From: Apostichopus japonicus
Taxonomy: Eukaryota > Echinodermata > Holothuroidea > Aspidochirotida > Stichopodidae
Direction of reading: 5' to 3'
NCBI RefSeq assembly: GCF_037975245.1
Contig: NC_092580.1
Location: 33,876,001-33,940,000, forward strand
Length of the DNA stretch: 64,000 nucleotides
The first letter of the stretch is position 1. Each line of letters starts with the position of its first letter. Shown here one piece after another: positions 1 to 12,400 of this stretch. The notes below the pieces were generated by a model that worked only from the letters and a program-made list of their open reading frames with translations, was not told where the DNA came from and searched no databases. The translations under genes and the position numbers were made by a program.

Positions 1-640
1 TTAAATGAAACTAATCTGTACTTGAGAATTGTTTACTATGTTACTTTTATTAAATGAATTTAGTACTGCAGGAGGATTCCTTCTTTACCTTAAGGTATGG
101 TACCAACGTATGTGGTGTTATATTGTGACTTATCAGAATCTTGCATCTATGGATATGAACGAGGCCTTGACATATATCATTTGGACGAAATACCAGTTTG
201 TTCTTACATTTACTATTAGTATAAATGTTGGTGGATTCCCTCTCCTGGATCCCGCGCTATTAGTCAACTCATGTAAAAAAATGCTAATTGAACGGCTACC
301 GCTATATATATGCTACCATTGATAAAGCATGATAATGAATGTGTAATTTCACATCCGCACGTGAGCCGCTAAAGACCATTTCGTTAAAACGCTATTCTAC
401 CCCTAACAGTAATATTCTAACATTTAGTGCAGGAGTCCTGGTAGTAACCATCATCCATAAAATTAAATTCGACAGCAGTTCCACCTCCAAAAATTTAATG
501 TTCAGAAACTCCAAGGGCGGAAGATTCACCCCATCTCATCCAGAAGCTTTGACCCCTTTAAGGATTGGTTCAGTTGTCATACATGTTTATGTTATATGAA
601 AGTGGACAATAAAAGGACCACAATGGTTAAAAAACTGTTC
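1..640. other. Intergenic, no gene recognised
   Basis: AT-rich sequence with only short chance open frames. No domain, splice-consistent exon, RNA gene or repeat was recognised here. Confidence 0.5.
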
Positions 641-1055
641 AAATATCTTTTTTTTCGGTTAAAGAGATATTCAAGTGTAAAGTTTTATCAGATTGTGTAG
701 AAACTGCTGAAATCTGACTAGCTGTGCATGTCACATCCTCACATTCCTGAAAAATCTTTGTTTTTTTTCCTAAATATTTTGTGAGATTTCATGACTTTCA
801 ACTAAAAGATATATCGGAGATCTCATATTTGTCAAAGGAAGTATTTGAGATTAAACATCTGAAGAATTTTTGATTATATTATTTTCAAATGTGTTAAAAA
901 ATGTAAATAATTTTTAAAGAAATATATTCACACATGTTAAGGGAGTGAGGATGTGACATCACACCCCCACAGTAAGTCTTTCTACACCAGTCATTTTCAA
1001 AGAAGTTTTGATATCTTCAAAGTGTCATATGATAGTTTCTTCACTGTTCTTTTGA
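640..1055. repeat. Imperfect inverted repeat (foldback-like)
   Basis: The core arms are GTCACATCCTCAC at about 730-742 and its exact complement GTGAGGATGTGAC at about 945-957. Similarity continues outward with mismatches: GTGTAGAAA occurs on both arms, near 695 on the plus strand and near 980 on the minus strand. The loop is about 200 bp of AT-rich sequence. It looks like an old palindromic element; no transposase or clear target duplication is visible. Confidence 0.5.
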
Positions 1056-1148
1056 TCTTTTTATGCTCTTTCATACAAAATAGACATGTCAAACACCTGA
1101 ACAAGTCCTTTAAAATTACGGAGGCCATATATATATATATATATATAT

Positions 1149-2467
1149 TGTAACGCGCCGTCCTCGGTGGTGAGCGCAAGGAAGAGTGGAAATGCGGGAA
1201 CACAGGAATGAGGCTGTCGACAGGAGATATTAAAGTTTTACCCGTTTATTTACGATCTATATACATGTCAAGATGGTGCACAGTGGTCGTGCATTACAGA
1301 GGCAATTATTAAATACGAAACCAAGTTTTAACACATGCTCAGAAGTCGATGAAGTTAAATACAACACAGTACATTACTAATGGCGGGTCTCGACACGGAG
1401 GGCAGAACGATAGATTTCGGCGCTGAAGATTGGGCTATGGTGAACGGCGGCGCAGTTGGCGGATTGATGAACTGCGGCGCAGTTGGCGGAATGGTAAACA
1501 GCGGCGCAGTCGGCGGATTGGTGAACAGCGGCGCAGTTAGCGAATTGGTGAACGGCGGCGCGGATTGGTGATCGGCGGCGCAGTTGGCCGATTGGTGAAC
1601 TGCGGCGCGGATTGGTGATCGGCGGCGCAGTTGGCGTATTGGTGAACTGCGGCGCAGTCGGCGTATTGGTGAACTGCGGCGCAGTTGGCAGATTGGTGAA
1701 CGGCGGCGCAGTTGGCGGATTGGTGAAATGCGGCGCGGATTGGTGATCTGCGGCGCGGATTGGTGATCGGCGGCGCAGTTGGCGGATTGGTGAACTGCGG
1801 CGCAGTCGGCGGATTGGTGAACTGCGGCGCGGATTGGTGATCGGCGGCGCAGTCGAACCGAAGTGTTGAACCTGGTCTTCTAGGTTATTTTACTCGTCGT
1901 CCGATCCGACTTCCTGGGCTGTTCCACCACTGTTTTCGCCAATAGATGACTCGTTCGTCTCCTAACTCATGGTCAGAATCGTTCTACCCCTCCTATTCCG
2001 AGCCGGGAACCGCCCCTCGTCCGAGCATGGAATCCTCCTCACCAACCCCTGGTCCGAGCCCGCAGTTGCTTTTAAACAGAAACTACTTCCTATACCTATA
2101 ACGTGTGAACCTACACTTAAACCTATTAGAAACATAAACCACGCCCAGTCTACAACCATCAACCAATAAAACACAATTAAATACGACATGCGTGCTGGTT
2201 AAGATTTACCCAGACCTAACATTTTTGGCCCCCCGGAACGTAAACTAGACGTCCTACTCAGTGACCTCCAAAATCGGTCAACAAGAGAGAGTTCCCCCTT
2301 AACAGTCGTTCATAAATCAAGTAAGTGACACCCCTTATAAGATTTTATCTAACAAACAATTCCCGTAAAACGTCTAATAATGTAAAGAATCAACCCAAGT
2401 TAAAACATTTGATTGGAGAAAATACATGTTAACGCTAACGACACACAATGAGCTTTGACGTGTCGTT

Positions 2468-2470
<3 letters not shown>
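1149..2470. mobile_element. LTR-like insertion inside an AT repeat (possible solo LTR)
   Basis: A 1322-bp block starts TGTAACG and ends CGTTACA, the short TG...CA inverted ends typical of LTRs. It is flanked on both sides by (AT)n, so it seems to have inserted into an AT microsatellite; the target duplication cannot be read because of the repeat. It contains a 27-bp minisatellite (1440-1856) and, near 2220-2245, a TTTTGGCCCCCC-GGAACG stretch that resembles the region around a retroelement primer site. No gag or pol is present, so this is a solo LTR or a non-autonomous element. Confidence 0.45.
1440..1856 (+). repeat. 27-bp minisatellite
   Basis: About 15 units of a 27-bp repeat (GGCGGATTGGTGAAC followed by TGCGGCGCAGTT), some shortened to about 18 bp by internal deletion. 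Because 27 is a multiple of three, the first units stay open as a Gly-Gly-Leu-Val-Asn-Ser-Gly-Ala-Val nonapeptide repeat in the frame starting at 1380. It then stops at 1569, so I read this as a non-coding tandem array, GC-rich against an AT-rich background. Confidence 0.8.
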
Positions 2471-2529
<59 letters not shown>

Positions 2530-2534
2530 TATAT
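2471..2534. repeat. (AT)n microsatellite
   Basis: Almost pure AT dinucleotide repeat, the right-hand continuation of the AT repeat at about 1127-1148 that the 1149-2470 block interrupts. Confidence 0.95.
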
Positions 2535-2620
2535 GTTGATACTAGATGAGACTAGTGGAACACTAGTAGTTGTTACTCGGAGTTTCAAGCGTTATAGCGA
2601 TCTTCAGACAACTGGTAGCT

Positions 2621-3277
2621 TCAAGTTATGCTCCATGAATATATAGGATCCTCGTCGGGATTACCGGGGATAATGCGGTTGTTGGTGTATTGTTCTGCCG
2701 GTGTATTCTCTTTTGCGTCCGTTCTGTTGGTGGGTTTGTAAGACTTTCTTCGGTGTTCGGCTGTTGGTGTATTGTCTTTTGCGTCCGTTCTGTTGTTGGG
2801 GTTTTTTGCCTTCCTTCGGTGCTCGCTCCTTAGTTGTGTGTGGTTCTCTTGACGGTGTTTGGTGGTAGGACTGGAGTTGTTTATGTAGAACTTGTTTTCG
2901 TGGCGACACTTCGATATGAGCTCTGGGCGTTTGTTCAGGAGGGTCCGTTTGTCTGCGTTGATAATGATGAGTTTTTCAGTGAGACAGAGGTTGCACCGCT
3001 TCGACTCGTTGCTGTAGGCTTTGGCTCTGCTGGCGATCGACCAATTGATAGTGAATGGCTGGTTGTTCTTTTTCAGCTGCCAGATGTGCTTCGAGAGTTC
3101 CGTTGCGTTTTGGTGTTTTTCGTGGTTGAGCGACATCTTGTGGTTTCCGTATTCGAACCCGGGCCTCCCGCTGTATATGCGAACACCCCAACCACTATAG
3201 GCTATGGACGCTGATTGTATGTCCAGAGGTTCAAAACCGGTAAGGAAGGTCGTAATTCCACTGTAGGCGCTTGACAC
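2621..3277 (-). pseudogene. Penelope-like retroelement C-terminal GIY-YIG region (fragment)
   Basis: A 218-codon minus-strand frame contains, in order, an ATELSKHIWQLK block, a WSI..RA..YSN block, the Cys pair KRCNLCLTEKL, LLNKR.EL and SKCRHENKF. Established knowledge: this series is the back half of the GIY-YIG endonuclease region that follows the reverse transcriptase in Penelope-like and related animal retroelements. The first about 55 residues do not match that domain in the same way and look like read-in from an adjacent repeat (also found near 63,764). The tail (about 2621-2860) is low-complexity Asn/Thr/Lys-rich. No reverse transcriptase is present, so this is a 5'-truncated, inactive remnant. 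Family confidence is good; the exact clade is uncertain. Confidence 0.65.
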
Positions 3278-3375
3278 ATGGATCGAACGATACTAGTTCT
3301 GTTTTGATGACATATTTGCCTTACTCTAGATGTCAAACATGATGCTAACCAACTCGAAAATATGTACTCAAACAT
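3213..3375. repeat. Dispersed repeat, copy 1
   Basis: From CCAGAGGTTC onward this stretch matches 63764-63905 with scattered substitutions, sharing GATGCTAACCAACTCGAAA and TTGCCTTACTCTAGA. Both copies are in the same orientation. Copy 1 lies directly upstream (in minus-strand sense) of the Penelope-like fragment, so it may be another part of that element. Confidence 0.75.
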
Positions 3376-3405
3376 TACACGCGTGATAGACTTAGCAAAC
3401 CACAC

Positions 3406-5137
3406 CTATATCACCTTACCTTCAACAATTAAAAAATAAATATGTGAGACTGAAAGGAGGAATACCATGAATATCCTGTTTTCTCCATTTCAACATTTAT
3501 ACTTTCGACTGACAACAAGGACAACATTGCTTTTGCTTAATGTGTTCAACGTATACCCTTTCTAATGTTCAGCCTCTAGCGCAATAGCAAATAACGCAGT
3601 GCATGTTTAATTACGCTCACTGTTAATTATCCTTGAAGTGTTTTTATCTGTATTAATTCTAAAAATTGTTTCTCAACACTGGAATAATCAAACATGAATA
3701 GCATAATAAACGATTTTCCGTGCCGTACTGTCAATGTTTGTGTCGCAATGATACAATAGTACTGTATCTTGCCTTTCGGTAGAACATTTATTTAATATCA
3801 GAGTCATCTGCTATCAATCTTATGGAATATTTAATTCACCGCTTTTTAACATACTGTTCGTTGATTCAATGTTTATCAAGTAAATCATCGCCATCTTTCA
3901 ATGACTGTATTAGCGAGTCAAACATTGACTATTCGGGAAAGTCTGATAAGAATACAAATACTGACCTTGTGGTTACAAACAAAAAACTGACAAATATTTC
4001 AAATAGGGAAGGTTTGGTCAGATCCCCATTCAAACAGTGGTCACCATTGATGTATTCGTCACTAATTTAACAAGGAACATGAACTAAACTTTGATAAACT
4101 AAACTTTGGCTTAAGTTACTGTAAGTCAATGTAACTAATCAATTTTAAGTAAAAAACTATCGTTGACTAAAATTTTAATTATATTTTACTCATAAATTAT
4201 ACACACACCATAAATTATTTCTCAGTTCCTACATAGGAAAGGAGGAGGAACTAGTCAGAAGTCCCGTAAGAATCCCCATCGACCCGACCCCCCCCCTCCC
4301 CAAACAGTCAGGGAAAGCAATGAAAACCTGATCATGTAACATTAAAAACCCTCATTTTGAAGAGAATCCTATATCAACAAATATTGTATGTGTTTAGTTG
4401 TTGTATAATTTTATCATGCCATGAACAAGCGCCCCCCCCCAAAAAAAAAAAAAAACTTAGAGATAAAAAATAGCAAACAATATTGAAAAAGAAAAGAAGA
4501 GAGACTTAAGAACATTTCTAACAGCCTCTTTCTCGTCTTCTCATCCTTCTGTTATTGTGTAAGTACATTATTCCTGTGACTATGAAGTCTATGTTTGTGA
4601 CATAATATGTGCCATCTCAACGTTCACAACTTCACAAATAGAAATTATGGTGACGATAATAAAATGAGATATCACTAACAATAACATGGAGTAATATGCA
4701 GTTACAGCAGTAATATGAAATAAAATATCACATTGTATGGTAAAATGAAACTGATAAAACGAGAAATTTCGATGTTTGAAATTTGGTCTTTGTATTTATG
4801 AAGTGATGATGAGTGAGAAAATACTAACATACCCCGTTCGCGCATGCTCAGACACAGTTCGTTCGAAACATGCGCGCTTCAGTGCGGCCGCACTGGCGAA
4901 TTCCCCACGAAGGTTTTCTTTGTTTTGTTTTGTTTATCGTTATTTAAAGATTATGTTGAATATTCTACAGTTATAAGATCAGTGAATAATTTCTTCTAGA
5001 TACTTTTCAGCCTATAAACAACTCCCAAATGTTTGAAAACTGGCTGTTGTACGATCGCTTTTATATACGCAATATCAGGAGTAAGAAGAGTTGCCGTAAG
5101 TTTACATCCATAAATCAGGAGTTCGCACGGGTGTTAC
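3406..5137. other. Intergenic, no gene recognised
   Basis: AT-rich sequence with a C-run followed by an A-run at about 4432-4455 and a C-run near 4290. No exon or RNA gene was recognised. Confidence 0.5.
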
Positions 5138-5727
5138 TAAAACGAATGACAATTGCGATTCACATAACGAATGACAATATGTTGTACACACTAAAAAATT
5201 GCGTTGACTAAAACGAATGACAGTAATGACAGCACAGACATTTGCTTCAACAGGATATCACAGTTCAGAATTCGTGGGTATCTAGATCTAGTAAAGTACG
5301 GACAAGATAAAAACGCACCTTAAAGTGAGCGAAATTGTAAGTCTGATTTTAAAAAGTAAATTTAACGTCATTTTTCCGAGAAACTAACAATACTACAATT
5401 TTGAAACGGCTTCAGTTATATCTTTCTATATATAAATCTACAGAGGTAAAAAGCAAAGCACTCAAGCGCATTCTCACACAAAAACTTTCCCTGTGGTTTC
5501 TATCCGTAAATTACACCAAAACCCTGCAACCACGTAACATGCGATTTTCCTCAAACCTTTTTTGCGCAGAAAACCAATAACCGCATTTACTCCACTCCGT
5601 TAATCATTCTATCTCCACTCGACACTGTCATTAGTTGACAGACGATGTCATTCGCTGTCATTCGTAAATGATAAATAACCCTGTACCAAGTCAATTGTCA
5701 TTCGCTGTCATTCGTTTTAGTTTGTCC
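5138..5727. repeat. Foldback element with GAATGACA ends
   Basis: The left end carries AAAACGAATGACAATTG at about 5141 and further ACGAATGACA copies near 5168 and 5211. The right end carries the complementary CAATTGTCATTCG and TGTCATTCGTTTTAG at about 5692-5722, with extra TGTCATTCG copies near 5647-5665. Several direct copies of one short word at each end, inverted between ends, make a roughly 590-bp foldback. No coding sequence was seen. Confidence 0.6.
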
Positions 5728-6002
5728 CGTTTGCACGCATAGGTCTGGTCAAAGGCCGTTCTTAACAAACTGGTTACTAAGTTCAATGACTGAATGCGTT
5801 AGTCAGAATCTGCCCGCTAAAAATGAGAGCCAGGCATCCTTTACTCAAGTTTTTTGTAGGTCAACTTTTGATGCACCGTTGAAACCAGGGGATTTATAGG
5901 GTTATTGGTATATGCTTATGGGAATACCGATACGACCGATTGAAAGTAAACACTGTAAGATTAAGCTTTGTTTCACGGTCTGTTTTTGTTATACTTCCAC
6001 GC

Positions 6003-6012
6003 GATATAAAAT
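6003..6012 (+). promoter_or_regulatory. TATA-like box upstream of CLCA gene A
   Basis: GATATAAAAT lies about 180 bp before the ATG at 6188, a plausible core promoter position if there is a 5' UTR of about 150 nt. The region is AT-rich, so chance matches are likely. Confidence 0.25.
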
Positions 6013-6187
6013 GACGAGAGATATCCCAGCCTGTATAGTGTCATACAACGTCGTACACATTAAATGACGTTAGATTGACGAACAATATAGAAACGTATAT
6101 ACGCTCAAAGGAATATAAACAGAGAAGTTTGAACGTCACAACTCAATTTGTATCCCGTATAGTTGACTTAACCTTGATGCTAAGGAA

Positions 6188-6403
6188 ATGAAGTTATTTG
6201 TCGTTAATACAGTGATGGCTTTTCTTGTCTTTGGGAGTTTGAAAGGTTCTTTTTCCAAGTTACTTGAATTTCAAGATTTTCAGGATCCCGAAGGTCCATG
6301 GAGAAGACAACCAATTCTTATCCAAGATGGAGGCTATCAGAACCTACTGGTAGCGGTCCACGGAGAAGTCAAAGAGTCCATTGGTCTAATCGAAAACATT
6401 AAA
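6188..6403 (+). CDS. CLCA gene A exon 1: signal peptide and first strand
   Basis: 72 codons from the ATG at 6188 to a GTAAGA donor (phase 0). Residues 1-22 form a hydrophobic signal peptide (VMAFLVFG core). The following PILIQDGGYQNLLVAVHGEV is the family's N-terminal block (usual form: I.L.NGGYE.LVVAI...V). This start was chosen because the signal peptide follows immediately and no upstream in-frame exon is needed. Gene B exon 1 has the same length class, phase and block. Confidence 0.9.
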
Positions 6404-9400
6404 GTAAGATCTTCCTGGTGTCAGTGTGTTGTATTTAAGTTTTCGATGTTTAAATTAGTTGTATAAAGTCATAGCCTATTTTTAGCGAATATTCATAGAA
6501 GAATCCCACAAATACATTATGAATGTTATGACACCTACCTGTATTTTAGTATAGACAGTATTTATACGGTATAATTTAATTGTATTTAAAGCAAATACTA
6601 TTGCGTAATTAATTAACCAGTCCTTTTTATACCAACAAATAATCTTTAAAATATTGTTTGAAGTAAAACTTGAAGAAAAATAACAGATTTTAAATCGAGG
6701 AGACAAACAAATATTTAATGGTAAAGTATAGTTGCATGATGCAGTTCCCTGGTATACTGAAACGGGGAAGCCTCAAAACGTTTGAGTAAATGCGGCTAAG
6801 ACCGTTATTACGCTATCACTTCTTGTTGCACATCTAAATAATCTTGTTCAAGTTCAAGATGGAATGTATTTATATGTACTATAAGGTTGGGCCTTGTGGT
6901 GTTTAAAATGATAGTATATAGTATGATAGCGTCTTGCTGTAGGCTAGCTGTCAGTAAATATTGTATGAAAGCTTACTCCCTGACACAACATTTTGACCAA
7001 ACGCGAAATCCCAAAGTATAATCACAATAACAACCCCATAAAGTTGCGTTGATATACGTAACATTGTACAAATATACAGATCAACAGTTGATTCAGCTCA
7101 GGTCATAAGTTCCAGTATCTAAGTTTAGGGGCCAGACTAAACTAGTGAAATACTCGGAAATACTCGAAAAGAACTTAAGGACAAATGTGAGGAAATCGGA
7201 TATCGTTTTGTTGACAAGTTTATTTACTCGAATGTGTCCCGTTCCAAGCTTAGAATCTTGAACCGTGCCAAAAATGTGAACTTCCTTGATATGCTTCCAA
7301 AACATCACACGTCTACATAAATGATTTGTTGACTTATTAAACTCATGATCAACATGGTGAAAATGGCGGAATATAAGTCACTATATGTGATAGTTATCAT
7401 TACTGCAATGATTAAAACCATAGACAGCTTCGTTCATTATTCAGAAACGATAAGCGTAGAGTGACGTTCCTCAACTTTCGTATCAAGGCGATGGGGTTTT
7501 CCCTTGTTACAAAATAGACATATAAAGAATTCTGCATCAGGGCCAGAAGAGTTTAAGAGAGTGTGAACGAAGAAAAAGATGGACGATGTTTATACAACAC
7601 CGTTACAGACGATATGAAATGGAATGTCTAACCCCCCTCACCCACGCCTCCCCCAAAAGACAATGCGCAACTTCGTAGGTTTCCATCTTTAAATGACACT
7701 CACTCAGTACAGACGTATCTCTATCTGTAATACTTAACTACAGTTTTGGATGAATGTCCATGAAGTGTTCGGTTATATAAGTTACCGTAACATCAACTCT
7801 GAAATTTATCGACGGTAGGTAGGAGAGTATCTGTAACACGCGTATATCAAAGCAACAATCCAAATCGCAAAAGGTTACCTTTATATTTCAGAGTACAATC
7901 ATAATTATGATATCATCAAATGATATAGGCTAGCAGAAGAAACAAGATATCAAAGTTAACTTATATATTGCTTTTTGTAAAAGTTAACATAAAATATAAC
8001 AGGATTGTTCGCTCTGCCATTGAGTGGTGATCTATGCGACTATATCGACACCCTGTTGAGTGAGGCATTGTTTAGAAAATACTATAGCTGAATAATTATT
8101 TCCTAATCTAAAGAATCTATAGACTTTATGAGATTGGTAGTGTATTTTGATTTATAATTTAATTTATTTTTTACAATTTACGGTCTTTGGAATACAAGGA
8201 TAAATAAATCATTGAACATGATGTTTTGCAGCTGGTGGATATCCTCGGTTATCTCATAAATCTTCACTATATGATAATCATATACTAACTAGAACGTGTA
8301 AGAGACCATCCATAGTAGAACGTGTTAGGGACAGAAAGGCACAGTTATGTGTACCATTTATGTCGTGTACATCCCCAAGTACAATGCAAAAGAAATTTTC
8401 CCAGAGGAAATTAACTTTGAAATTCCGTAAATTAAATCGTGGTTAAAGTTTTGGTAATAAGATCAGAAAGTTCAAATGTCCCATGAGACAGTTTAGTGTA
8501 GCAATGGTAGCTATGAAAGGAACGAGTTTTATATCCACAACAGGGATTCTAAGTAATGTGGAGAACAAATCTAGTAATAGGGAATTCAGCATGTCTTTAC
8601 AAACACAATAACTGCAAATTTCTGCGTGTCAGAAGTTCGTTTATTTTGATTCACCTTAAATACTGATAACACCCTGTTGTTTTGGGGTTGTTCTGGGGTT
8701 GTTTTGGGGTTGTTTTGTTGTTGGTGTTGTGGAGTTCGAAGCTCGTCAACAGAGTTCAAACTGTGAAACCTTTGTCCATACAAAAACTCCAAAAGTGAAG
8801 CTTGAAAGAGCGTTGCTCTGCTGCGATCTTAAAGTTTTGTACCAGAGTAAAAACTGGATCGTGCTATAAATCGGTAGCCTGTGCTATTAGGATTACAGTA
8901 AGAACTCAGTATATGTGTTGTCCCAAAAAATCAAGTGTGATGTATTTGTTGGGATTACACATATCCTCATTTCTTACTGTAATCCTATTAGCACATACCA
9001 CCGATTTATCGGCAAGCTCCAGTTTTTACTGTGGTACATAACTTAACGACTGTACAATAGTTATTGTTGTGTACATGTCCACGGGAAATAATGTCAGCGC
9101 AAATCGCTAACGGTATGAGAATAAAGAAACTACATCCAATTCCATGACATGCTTAAATTGTAAGCAAACCACAGCCACATAAATGGAAATTATTCACTCA
9201 TGTGCTCCCTTCAGTGACTGGGGAAAAAAAGGTACATCTGTTGTTTTTTACATGATATCACAGGAATAATGCAGAAAAAAAAAACACATGAGAAAAGGAA
9301 ACATGTCAGAGAATATTGTTAGTCAAACCAAATCTTATTTAAATATTTGTTTTGATATATATTCTTAATTTCGCAGTAGGTAAAGGAACCAGTCATTTGG

Positions 9401-12400
9401 GAAATAATCTACTTAAAACGATTGTTCAGGGATTCGGCGGTAAACTTATCTCTTACTGATTGATGAACATAGATTTGCATTCTATTTATTTGGACCACTT
9501 TTGAGTTGTTTAGGACTATAAATATCACTTCAAGACAAATAGTTGTAATATAATGGCGCCGCTGTACACTAAAGCTAATTTTATGTTGCGCTAGTTTCAT
9601 TGTATATATTGATCAGACCTCGGATTGGATGAGAATGCAACTTAGTACCAGCTCAGTGTTCCTTTGCGTAAAGAGTACAGGCTCAGAATAAACATTAAAC
9701 ATGATTATGACTTCTCTTTGCTGTTTTATTGTTTGGTATTTATAACATGTTGTCTTCTTGCTCCTTTACAGGACGCCTTCACAAAAGCATCGCAAATTTT
9801 GTACGAAGCAACGAAGCAGAGAGTTTATTTTCAAGATATTTCTATTCTAGTACCCAGCCAGTGGTCCAAAAATAGTTCATATGAATCACCGCGACCAAAC
9901 GAAACGTACCATACATCACGTGTAATCCTCAGGTAAAAGCCACAATTTAATTTCAACACACCCTTTAACTTATATTTGAGGTAATCGTACTTTTTCGTGA
10001 ATATCTAATAAAGGTTATAGGCAATAGTGTTCCATGTATTGTACCTGTCTTGTCGTAGGAGTAACTAGTATGAATATGTGTACAAGTAGAATTCCCCTTG
10101 ATGTGAGTACGAGTTTAAGTATATGAGTACATCATTAGTGCGAGTACAAGGTGCATAGTGCAAGAGCGAGTACTTCACGTTGCACTATAGTATAGCTATT
10201 CCAGACTCCCACAAAATCCGAAGTAGGATTACAAGCACAAGTCAATGAGAGATTACTAGTACCGTACATGAAACTTTACGTGGATATGAGTACCGAGTAC
10301 AAGAACAAGTCGAAGAGATTACAAGTACAGGAAACATAGCTAGGATATGAGTACCGAGTACAGGCACAAGTCAATAAGAGATTACAGGAAACTATGTTTG
10401 ATACCAGCACCGAGTACGAGCACAAGTCAATGAGAGATTACAAGTACATTAAACTTTCCTTAGACATGAGTACCGAGTACAAGAACAAGTCAATGAGAGA
10501 TTACTAGTACAAGAAACTATGCTAGGATATGAGTAACTAGTACAAACACAAGTCAATGAAAGATTATTAGTACATGAAACTTAGCTAGGATATGAGTACC
10601 GAGTACAAGCACAAGTCAATGAGAGATTACTAGTACAAGAAACTATGCTAGGATATGAGTAACTAGTACAAACACAAGTCAATGAAAGATTATTAGTACA
10701 TGAAACTATGCTAGGATACGAGTAACTAGTAGGGACTCACTATATTTAGGTCTTCATGTCTTGTACAGTAGAAAATTCTTGCAACTTACACTATCGACAG
10801 CTTAATTGCAGAATCTCCACCATCTGCCGCGAGATTTCTTATATAAAATGATTCAAAGGTCATTCCACCCTCCCCACCCCACCCCTACCCCCAGCAGAAT
10901 GTAGAAAATAAACAACAATGGATAGCTACATTAAACAAAGCACTACAAACATACACACAAATATATAAGTACTTGTTATATTTCATTGATGGTTGCAGAG
11001 ATGAAGAGAGTGATGCTGCCCCTCCAGCGGTACCATTTGTTCGCCAGCCGGGAGGGTGTGGGGAGGAAGGAGAATATATGTACCTGCCAAGACGCTTGTT
11101 CGGATCTGAACATTCTATATTCGGAGATCCTGGTGAATATAACATTATTCTACATTGACCTCACAAATAATAAAGAAATTGCCTTCTTTAAGACACATTT
11201 ATCGATTTAAGTCATTTTCCTTCAGTAGATCTTATAGTGTATCAATCAAAAGCTGTGTTTTCCCCCAGAACATTAACAAACGGACACACGATGATATGCA
11301 GCCGTCATCAGTTGTCATGAATGCATGATTTTCTCGTATCCATGATTGCAATGAGTACCGTAGCAAGCCAATTTTGGATTTCTTTTTGCGATATAAATAT
11401 TAACTTGAGTAAGATAAGCGAACAAAAATTGAAATGACGATATAATGTTTCATTTACGGCATAAAAATATAACATATTACAAACCAAGTAAGAAAAAGTG
11501 GGTCAAAAAATCAAATGTTCCAGGTGTTCCATGTCTTCTTTCCAATGTCCTAAAGCAGATGTCATATCAAAATCTGCAGATCTATTACACTAATTCGGAG
11601 GATGGTTCGAAAGATTAAAACGAATGTGATATCACATACCTCTGTACCTGCGCATCAGCGTATCACGATTCCAACCAGTTGAATTCATGTCTAGTTATAT
11701 GTAGCCCATATTTAAAATATGTAGTTACCTTTCGCAACATTCATCGATGGTTAAGATCACTTTAGTATGTGAACAGCTAGTGCACCTCCCCCACCTTCTC
11801 TAGTCCCCTTACCCCCTCCCACCCCGTTTTCTCTCTTCAACGTACCCCTGTCATACGTAAATTGAAAATATTCCCGTTTAGGCAATGTGTCAGCTGTGAG
11901 AACAGACATAACAGAGGTCAAACGATCACGAGGCGAGGTCAATGTCACGTCATTTAGAACATCATTCACAAACAAGAATATTTCCTTTGGATATTAGCGA
12001 GCGAAGATGCTGAGGACAACGGTGATATTAATATGCATCTTATGCTAATTAATATATGTCTGCTTTTTTTCATTTCTAGCAAAGGTCATTGTACATCTTT
12101 GGGGTCATCTGAGATGGGGACTATTTGATGAATTTCCCACAACTCCGAATGACCAATTCTTTTTTCAGTCTAACCAAGGCAGAGTTGAACCATCATTTTG
12201 TCCTGCAGAATTAACAGGGAAAGTTTTACAGGGAAATCGGGAGGTCGCTAATTTGTCTGTTTGTACGGGCGGAGGAAACAATGTTTCTTGTGAGTTCCTT
12301 CTTACTGACAATGATGATGGTTGGCTAACACGAACACCGAATGGGAGAGGTTCATTGATGTCATCCTATCTTCAAGATTCTGTAAGTGCTATTTGCATGT

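Noticed and set aside
2834-3214. 126-codon plus-strand frame opposite the Penelope-like fragment
   Set aside because: Antisense shadow of the minus-strand GIY-YIG region, whose motifs are recognisable.
10070-10735. Possible CRISPR-like regular repeats
   Set aside because: Units are contiguous and degenerate with no unique spacers, in a eukaryotic intron; it is a tandem repeat.
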